From Chrysochromulina tobinii (taxonomy: Eukaryota > Haptophyta > Prymnesiales > Chrysochromulinaceae): 30,740 nucleotides of DNA. How positions within the stretch are numbered: position 1 is the stretch's first letter; every line of letters begins with the position of its first letter. A program made the translations under genes and the position numbers. Location: positions 1-30,740 of the forward strand of contig JWZX01002191.1 in the NCBI GenBank assembly GCA_001275005.1, read 5' to 3'. Shown one piece after another: positions 1-7,400 of this stretch. Below the pieces are notes generated by a model, which did not search any database, had not been told where the DNA came from, and saw nothing but the letters and a program-made list of their open reading frames with translations.

Positions 1-292
1 CCGCGGCGGCGGCGGCGGCGACGGCGGAGGCGGCGGCGTTTGTGCTCACCGTATGCCGAAGCACCGACTGCACGCCCGCGAGAGAGTATCGCAATGCCAC
101 GTGTGCGGGCACATGGCCACGCACGCCATCGCGGCAGCTCCATCCGAGCAGGAGCCCGGCCAGCAGGTCGCCCGTGCCAGCAAACCGATGGGGAAGTTGC
201 GGCACGTCTACACGGTACTCCCGCCGCCATGTGCCCGAGACGGCGCTCGGCCGGCGCGAGAGGAGCACGGAGAGGGGAGGGAGCGTGGCGGG

Positions 293-324
<32 letters not shown>

Positions 325-940
325 AGGAGGAGGAGGAGGAGGAGCCGTCGGCGGACGGCGCGGCGGGCACGGCGGGCGTGTCGGCGAATTCGGCCGACGT
401 GATCACGACGAGCTCCACGCCACGCCGGTGCAGCACGCCGCACGCGCGTCGCGCATCGGCCGCCGTGCAGATGGTGACACCGCTGAGCACCTCCGCCTCG
501 AACTGGTTGGGAAGGAGTGCGTACGCGTGCGGGACGACCTCATCGCGGTACACGTCGACGAGCGCGGGCGGCACGTACAGACGCCCGTTGTCACCGAGCA
601 CCGGATCGCACCAGAACTGGACGTCAGGCCGCGCTGAGCGCAGCAGCGGCAGCGCTCGCAGCACCGCGCGGATGGTCTCGGCGGAGCCCATGTAGCCGGT
701 GAGCACGTGCGACGCGGCGAGCAGCCCATTCCGGTGCATGCCATCCAGCAGCGCGTACAGCTGGTCTCCCGTGAGCTTCTCGCCCGCAAAAGACCCGTAG
801 CCCGCGTGATTCGAGTACTGCAGCGTGTTCAGCACGTCCGTTTCGATGCCGAGGAGCTGGAGCGGCAGCGCCGCCGCCCGATTGCCCACGCAGCCATGTA
901 CGACGTGCGACTGGATCGAGAGCACGCGACGTGCCACCAT
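1..940 (-). CDS. PDXK: Pyridoxal kinase, 3' end beyond the left edge
   Basis: Pyridoxal kinase phosphorylates pyridoxal, pyridoxine and pyridoxamine with ATP in the vitamin B6 salvage pathway, normally in the cytosol. The reading frame opens at the ATG at 940-938 and stays open to base 1, about 313 codons. The N-terminus RVLSIQSHVVHGCVGNRAA matches the family start closely. It is followed by the YSNHAGYGSF segment, a VLTGYM stretch, CDPVLGDNG, PNQFEAEVLSG and VVITS, and near residue 254 by the catalytic glycine-rich motif FAGTGDLLAGLLL, whose Asp is the family's catalytic base. Oddity: a run of Ser then Ala plus Pro-rich sequence (about residues 190-225, bases 265-375), coded by GGC/GGA triplet repeats, sits between the VVITS strand and the GTGD motif, where other members have a short variable loop. 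The frame ends in an Ala-rich stretch at the window edge, so the C-terminus is not visible. No intron is needed in the visible part. Confidence 0.93.
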
Positions 941-1401
941 TTTTGACAAAACCGCAATTGCGACTCTCTGACAGAGGCACAGCCCCCGCGCCGGGAGACC
1001 CCCGGTGACGGACCGATCGCCAAAAAAGCCAACAGTGAACAGACCCGAAACACCAATCACAAACTCTCTGTGTGTGATCAGAACATGATGACATGATGCC
1101 GAGAGGATACATGGCGACGCTCAAGACGACTCTCGTCGCTGAGGGCAGTCCGAGGAGCCCTCCTCTGCCGAAACAGACGGAGCAGCGTGGTGTTACGCAC
1201 ACCATCAGTTCCGTCACGCGGAGCTTGGTCACGAAGCTTCCACAGAGGGTTCCACAGGGGATGCTTCCACAGAGGGTTCCACAGGGGATGCTTCCACAGA
1301 GGGTTCCACAGGGGAAGCTTCCACAGAGGGTTCCCACAGGGGATGCTTCCACAGGGGCTGCTCCTCCTCTAGCAGCCTCCACCACATCCTCATGCTCCGC
1401 T
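941..1401. other. Intergenic: pyridoxal kinase upstream region and 3' flank of next gene
   Basis: This stretch lies upstream of the minus-strand pyridoxal kinase and downstream of the stop of the next minus-strand gene. Open frames here are low-complexity and show no family similarity. The only clear structure is the minisatellite at 1237-1357. I see no TATA box I would defend. Confidence 0.5.
1237..1357. repeat. Minisatellite, 27-bp unit of TTCCACAG half-units
   Basis: About four and a half tandem copies of a 27-bp unit made of two near-identical halves, TTCCACAGAGGG and TTCCACAGGGGATGC or a close variant. The last copies degrade by a one-base insertion. It lies between two minus-strand genes and is not part of a plausible coding frame. 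Confidence 0.85.
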
Positions 1402-2219
1402 CTAGGCTCCGATGTGGAAGCGGCGGGCGACGGGGATATGCTTGGCGCTCGCCGTGAGATCGAATTCGAATTTGCTCATCGTCGAGGAGGGCGAGGCCGA
1501 GGGCGAGATGCCAATCTGGTACGTCGGTTTCAGTTTCGTGAGCGCCTGCTCGCTCGGGATGGCGCGCATGCCGCGCTGCAGCTGGGGAGAAGCGATGAAA
1601 CCGCTGCGTGGAGCGAGAGCATCCGAACGATCAGAGGCATCACATGCAATCACATGCCATCAGCTACCATTCGAGGCAGTCACACACAATCACATGCCAT
1701 CACATGCCATCAGAGGAACTCATCGCACCTGTCGATGCGCATCGGGTCCATCTTGTACTGCAGCGGCACGGGCTTGCTGTACTGCGTGAGCACCGCGGGT
1801 ACGCACTCAGCGGGGCCAAAGGGCGGGTAGTCCGAATGCTTCAGGCCCTTGGTCTCCGCAAGCGTGTCGGGCGCTGTCAGGTGAACCTTTGCCTGGTTCT
1901 CGCCCCTATGGTACTCTTTGGATTTGCCGTACATCGGCGGCAGCGGCTTAAAGCGCACGGTGTTGTCAATGACGCCCCGCATGCCCGCGGCGCGCTCGGC
2001 GGCGGTCGGCATCGTCTTCGCCTCCTTGGGAGTCCAGCCCGAGGGCACGATCATCGCCGGCTTCGAGAAGGGCGGGCTCGTGGACGTGAAGGTGGAGGTG
2101 AATGAGTCGAGCGAGTCCGCGAGGTTGCTGGCGGAGCGGTTGGTAGGCATAGTCCGCTGGAATTGCGTGCCGGATCCCACTCCAGCGGGCACCACGGAGT
2201 TGATCGGGTTGACGTACAT
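1402..2219 (-). CDS. Unrecognised two-exon protein, about 230 aa
   Basis: I do not recognise the family. Exon 1 runs from the ATG at 2219-2217 to 1729 and exon 2 from 1603 to the stop at 1402. The intron 1728-1604 has GT and AG ends and keeps frame (an AGC serine codon is split). Splicing joins MDPMRID to SGFIASPQL. The N-terminal half is Ser/Thr-rich. The middle is better ordered, with FKPLPPMYGKSKEYHRGENQ and KHSDYPPFGPAECVP, followed by YQIGISPSASPSS and a basic C-terminal tail ending ARRFHIGA. Aromatic, Pro and Lys residues are spread evenly, so it looks like a real protein rather than a frame shadow. No signal peptide or membrane segment is seen. The intron holds imperfect CATCACATGC-type repeats, related to the arrays elsewhere in the window. 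The start lies about 160 bp from that of the divergent pyrophosphatase, so they may share a promoter region. Confidence 0.65.
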
Positions 2220-2379
2220 CGTCGTCCTAGTGGTGGAGGCGCTTGGCGCTGCGAAACTTTCGTAACGTCGCACTTGACGAAACGGTTTCGGACGGCCAAG
2301 CACTCACAGCGGGCTAGAGGTGGATATCTTCCCATTCTTTACTGATTGACAATAATTGAATTTAGAGGAGGATCTCTCC
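2220..2379. promoter_or_regulatory. Divergent intergenic region, putative shared promoter
   Basis: The 160 bp separate the divergent starts of the unknown minus-strand gene (2219) and the pyrophosphatase (2380). The right half, around 2335-2370, is clearly AT-richer than the surroundings. No specific factor site is recognisable. The promoter call rests on position and composition only. Confidence 0.35.
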
Positions 2380-4170
2380 ATGGTGACTCACAGCCACAGC
2401 CGCGGACGATCGGCAATCGACTTGCTGCTTTGCAAAATAGCCCCGCGTGTAAGAACCAACCTCGAGTTTTCAGAGTCCCACGCATCAACTGCTTCGACCA
2501 ATAGAATCGGAGCGTCGGATTCCGATTCCAAAAACCCCGCGGCCGATCGACCGCCGGGGTCCTTCTCCCCTTGTAGCCCCCTCGGCATGGGGTCCAGCAA
2601 ATCTGTCATGGCGTTCAGCACCGACGTGCTGCGCGGTGCAATGAAGGTCACGCCTTCGACGGACGAAGTGCTGTCGGCAGCACCGACGCGCGTCAGCAGG
2701 TTCGCTGCCGGGGCATTCGATCCAATCGAACACGAAAGGATGAAGTCGTGAAGCCGAGTCTGCCGCTGACAGAATCTGATGATCCCTTGCCCGCAGCGAG
2801 GCTGAGAACCTCTGCGATATGCTTGGCAAGCTGTCGGCCACCTATGTGAGCGTCGACGCCGGTGCGCCGAAGACCTTCGAGTACCGGCGCTTCCTCGAGG
2901 TATCCGGTGCGAAGGCGTCGTACTGGCACGACGTGCCTCTCAAGGTCGAGGGCGGCGTGAGCGCGGTGGTCGAGATCACGCGCAACACGACGGCCAAGAT
3001 GGAGATTGCAACCGACGAGGCTGGCACGCCCATCAAGCAGGACATCAAGAAGGGCAAGCTGCGCGAGTACAACATGCCGATCAAATGGAACTACGGAGCC
3101 ATTCCACAGGTGAGTGATTGCCAATGGTTGTCTCTGATGCCCCCCCCCGACGCCCCCCCGATGGCCCCTGGATGCAACCACGCGACCTTTCACACCCCCA
3201 TTTCACACCCTCAGACCTGGGAAGAACCCGGTCACCTTTGGCCCGGGCTTGAGAGCTACGGCGGAGGTGACAACGACCCTTTGGACTTCGTCGACCTGTC
3301 GTCGAGCGCCGTGCCGTGCGGCGCCGTCATCGCGTTCAAGCCGCTCGCCGCGCTCGCGATGATCGACGAGGGTGAGGTGGACTGGAAAGTGATCGGTCTC
3401 AACATGGCCGACCCCTCAGCTGCCTCCATCAACTCCCTTGCGGAGCTCGAGGCGGCGATGCCCGGCCAGATTGACGAGGTGCGTCTGATTGCGTCTGATT
3501 GCGTCTGAGTGCGTATCTGAGTGCGTCTGAGTGCGTCTGAGTGCGTCTGAATGCGTATCTGAGTGCGTCTGAGTGCGTCTGAGTGCGTCTGAATGCGTCT
3601 GAATGCGTGCGATGGAATCTGATGGCCTCTGATGACTGTTGATGGCCTCTGATGGCCTCTGATGGCCTCTGATGGCCTCTGATGGCCTCTGATTGCATGC
3701 CTCATCAGGTGCGCGAGTGGTTCACTTGGTACAAGGCCCTCGACGCCAACGGCAAGCGGATCCCGGACAGTGAGCCCAATGTCTTTGGGTTCGAGGGCAG
3801 GCGAGTGCCACTCTAATTACCACTCTGATTGCCTCCCTAATTGCCTCCCTAATTGCCGCCCAATGTCTTTGGGTTCGAGGGCAGGCGAGTGCCACTCTAA
3901 TTACCACTCTGATTGCCTCCCTAATTGCCTCCCTAATTGCCGCCCAATGTCTTTGGGTTCGAGGGCAGGCGAGTGCCACTCTAATTACCACTCTGATTGC
4001 CTCCCTAATTGCCTCCCTAATTGCCTCCCTAATTGCCGCCTAATGTCTTTGGGTTCGATGGCAGGCCAGTCGACACCGCGGCGACGGCGGCGGTGATCGA
4101 GGCGGCGCACGCGAGCTGGAAGTCGCTCGTGCTGCGCCAGGTGCCGCGAGGCAAGTGCGTCCTTGCCTAA
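2380..4170 (+). CDS. PPA: Soluble family I inorganic pyrophosphatase, five exons
   Basis: Hydrolyses pyrophosphate to two phosphates, pulling biosynthetic reactions forward. Proposed exons: 2380-2747, 2797-3109, 3215-3478, 3709-3800 and 4065-4170, all in frame. The core runs from FEYRRFLEV through KKGKLREYN and NYGAIPQTWEEP to the metal-binding signature DNDPLDFVDL (three Asp), then DEGEVDWKVI and the helix VREWFTWYKALDANGK, as in eukaryotic enzymes. The ending AHASWKSLVLRQVPRG is also family-like. The start is uncertain. ATG 2380 gives 380 aa. The in-frame ATG at 2587 gives 311 aa and begins MGSSKS, which fits an N-myristoylation consensus. ATG 2608 is a third option. The residues ahead of the core could be an organelle-targeting extension. 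The first intron is only 49 nt. The third and fourth introns are repeat arrays, and the last uses a GC donor. Confidence 0.9.
3479..3708 (+). repeat. Introner-like intron 3 of the pyrophosphatase gene
   Basis: GT-AG intron of 230 nt made almost wholly of a 10-bp unit: first GAGTGCGTCT and GAATGCGTCT copies, then GATGGCCTCT copies, ending CTCATCAG. The junctions are GAG|GTGCGT at the start and CAG|GTGCGCGAG at the end, so AGGTGCG is present on both sides like a target duplication. Removing it keeps frame, and the flanking residues (PGQIDE then VREWFTWY) match the family. Confidence 0.85.
3775..4064 (+). repeat. 84-bp ladder of exon-end copies forming intron 4 (GC-AG)
   Basis: The exon end CCCAATGTCTTTGGGTTCGA occurs four times, at 3775, 3859, 3943 and 4039 (steps 84, 84, 96). 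Each of the first three copies is followed by the same repeat tail with CTAATTGCCTCC units. The reading that keeps frame and the family C-terminus uses a GC donor at 3801 (GGCAG|GCGAGT) and an AG at 4063-4064 inside the fourth copy. The last 12-bp excess comes from one extra tail unit. Confidence 0.8.
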
Positions 4171-4404
4171 AAAAGGGGCGGCGGCCCCCGTGTGTGCCGC
4201 TGTGCCCCCTCCTCCGACACTCTACGGCGTCTATCAATGGGCATCGCTACCGCTCACCCGGGGGTGCGGTGTATGGAGTGTGGTGCAAAGTGTGGGTGCG
4301 ACCCTCTCTCTACGAGTACGTCTTGTAGAGTGCGCTCAAAAAGAACTCGAGGTACAAAAGAACGAGGAGGGGCGGTGTGAAACCCGAGCGCGCTTTCTTT
4401 TTCC
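4171..4404. other. Intergenic between pyrophosphatase and UBX-RING genes
   Basis: Contains the 3' flank of the pyrophosphatase and the presumed promoter and leader of the next gene in the same direction. No repeat array or convincing frame is present. Confidence 0.4.
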
Positions 4405-7400
4405 ATGACGGACCGTGCCAAGGACCTGGAGGCGCTCAAGCGCAAGAAGCCGCAAGAAGCCGCGGAGCGCGAGCGTGTGCTCCGTCAGCTGGAGGAGGAT
4501 AAGGCGGAGCGCCAGCTCAAATTCCAGTCTCCCGCCGCTGCTGCGGCCGCCCTGGCGCAGCCCATCGCGGAGGCCTCGTCGTCCCGCAGCGCCGCCGAGC
4601 AGAGCGCGAGCGCCGCCGAGCAGAGCGCGACGCTCAACATCCGCACTGAGGAGGGTGCAGTCCGCCACACCTTCAGCGCGGACACGACGCTCGCGCAGGT
4701 GCGCGACTGGCTCCTCGAGGAGCAGCGGCGGCGCGACCACGAGGTGCCACCGCAGGGGCCGGGGGGCTCGTCGCACGTGCTCGGCGACACCGAGTCGGCG
4801 GAGATTGCGCGGCAGGGGCGCGAGAACTTCCAGCGGCAGACGGCGCGGCTGCGCGAGGAGGCGCGCGCGATCCGCATGGGAGATCGCATGGGAGACACGG
4901 GTGCCCGCACGATCATCTTCTTCGTGTCGCCCATGCCGCGCGCGGACTTCTTGTCCGAAGGCGCGATGCAGACGACGCTGCGCGAGGCTGGGCTCTGCCC
5001 CTCGGGCACCCTGATGGTGCGCCGCCAGCTTGCGATGCCACCGCCGCCGCCCGGCGAGGCGCTCTTCAACGCGGCAGCTGACCCGGCGTCCGCAGCCGCG
5101 GCTGCGGCGGTCGCAGCCGAGGCGGCGGCTAACACGGCAGCGATGCTCGAGGAGGGGGCGGTAGAGGAGGGGGAGGGGAGGGGGAGGAGGAGGAGGGAGG
5201 GGGGGGCGACGAGGACGGCGACGAGGACGTGGACGTCGAAGGACAGGAGGGCGAAGGACAGGAGGACGAGGACGAGGACGAGGACGACGAGGACGAGGAC
5301 GAGGAGGAGGAGGAGGAGGAGGAGGGGGCGGCGCCGGGCGGCATGTTCGCTCAAGGCATGCTACCCCAAGGTTTCCCCTTTGGAGGGCGTGGGGGGATGC
5401 CGGGTATGATGCCCGGTATGGCCGACGCCCTGCTCGGTGGGCGCGGGCGCGGAATGCCCATCGGCGGCGGCGGCGGTAACCGCTTCGGACGGCCCATCAA
5501 TCGGCCTCTCCCCACCCTGATTGCCTCCCTAATTGCGTCATTAATTGCGCCCCTCATCAGGTAACCGCTTTGGGCGGCCCATCAATCGGCCTCTCCCCAC
5601 ACCGGCCGCCCCTATGATGCCGATGGGCGGCGCCGGGCACCTTCTCGGCGGCGGCGGCGTCGTGTTGGGCGGCGGCGGCGGCGGCGGCGACACGGCAGCT
5701 GTGGATGCGGCCGCGGGCGAGGTGGCCGTTGAACAGAGGCGCGACGCTGCGCGTGCTGCCGCCCTCGCCCGCTTCGCGGCAGGGGGTGCCTCGTCAGCCG
5801 CCGCCCCGCCCGCCCCGCCCGCCGCACCCGCAGCACCAACGGCTTCCGCGCCCGCCACAACGCCGTCCGGCACCGTCCCCACACCGATACCGGTACCGGT
5901 AGCGGGGGGCTCGCCCGGGGGGGACGCGCTCGCGACGGCGCCCGCGGCGGCGGGCTCGTCAACGGCTTCGTCAGCGGAGGCGCAGGCGCGGCGTGAGGCT
6001 GCCCGCGCGGCCGCCATGGCGCGGTTCGCCCAAGCGAGCGCCGCACCGAGCGCCGTACCGAGCGCCGTACCGAGCGTCGCCGAAACGGTCGCGGCGCCCG
6101 CGACGGCGCTCTCACCGGCCGCGCGGCAGCCGTTGGCGGAACCGGCAGCGCCCATGACGGCGGCGGAGGAGGCGGCGGCGTCGGAGGCGGCCGCGGCCGA
6201 GGCGGTCGTGGCGGACCTCGAGAGAGCCGAGCGAGAGGCGCGCGCCGCGGCGGCGGCGGCGGCGGCGGCGGCACGTCTAGGAACGCCTGCCGGCAGCAGC
6301 GGCAGCGGCGGCAGCAGCGGCGGTTCGACCATCGGTCCACCGACGAGCAAAGGCAAGGGCAAAGAGACGATCGCGCAGAAGATGCTCCGTGTCCAAGGGC
6401 GCTCGGTCGCAGGCGAGATGCCGCCGCCCGCGCGTACCCCCGGCCTCGGGTGCACAATCGATGACTCGGTGCGCCTGATTACCGCTGATGACCACTGATT
6501 ACCCCCGGGCTCGGGTGCACAATCGATGACTCGGTGCGCTGATTGCCCTCTGATTGCCTACCTCATCAGCTCGGGTGCACAATCGATGACTCGGTGCGCC
6601 TGCCGACGACGACCTCTGATGACGTCTGATTGCCTCTGATGACGACTGATGGCCTCTGATGACCTCTGATTGCCTCTGATGACCTCTGATGACCTCTGAT
6701 GACATCCCTCATCAGGTGCGCCTACCGACGACGACGACGGGCGCTGTCTCGGGCGCGCCGTTTGACGAAACCGAGCGCTTGGCGAGGGCAGCGGCGATGG
6801 CGCACGACAAGGTGCCCGGGACAGCGCGATTCGCCTTGAGAGTGCCTCTGATGGCCTCTGATGACCGCTGATGACCTCTGATGGCCTCTGATGACGTCTG
6901 ATGGACTCTGATGGCCTCTGATGCCCTCTGATGACCGCTGATGACCTCTGATGACCTGCCTCATCAGGTGCTTCGGGAGCGCGAGAAGGAGGCCATCAAG
7001 CTGAGGCTGGCCGAGGATCGGCGAGATCGAGCTCGCGATCTCGGTCTCATCAAGGGACAGCAGGACGCCTCTGCCGCCGCCGCCGCCGCCGCCGCCGAAG
7101 CCGCCGCCCGCGCCGCCGCCGCCGTCGTGAGCACCTCCGCGTCGCCGTCGTCGTCGTCGGCGGCGGCGATGGAGGCCGAGGGCGCCCACAACGGCGCTGG
7201 CCCGGCGGCGCCCACGACGGCGCCCCCGATGGCGCCCCCGGCCTTGCGGCGCGATGACTCGGCCGCTGATGGCGCTGACCCGGAGGAGACGGCTGAGGTG
7301 CGTGGACGACTTTAGGATTGCCGCTTGATTGCCTCTTGATTGCCGCTTGATTGCCGCTTGATTGCCGCTTGATTGCCGCTTGATTGCCGCTTGATTGCCG

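Noticed and set aside
624-1385. 253-codon minus-strand frame with repeated CGTLCGS peptides
   Set aside because: The repetition comes from the minisatellite at 1237-1357, and the rest overlaps the pyridoxal kinase in the wrong frame.
4485-6455. Two long minus-strand frames opposite the UBX-RING gene
   Set aside because: Both are Ser/Ala/Arg-rich shadows of the plus-strand Ala- and Glu-rich linkers. No domain is visible and the plus strand has convincing UBX similarity.
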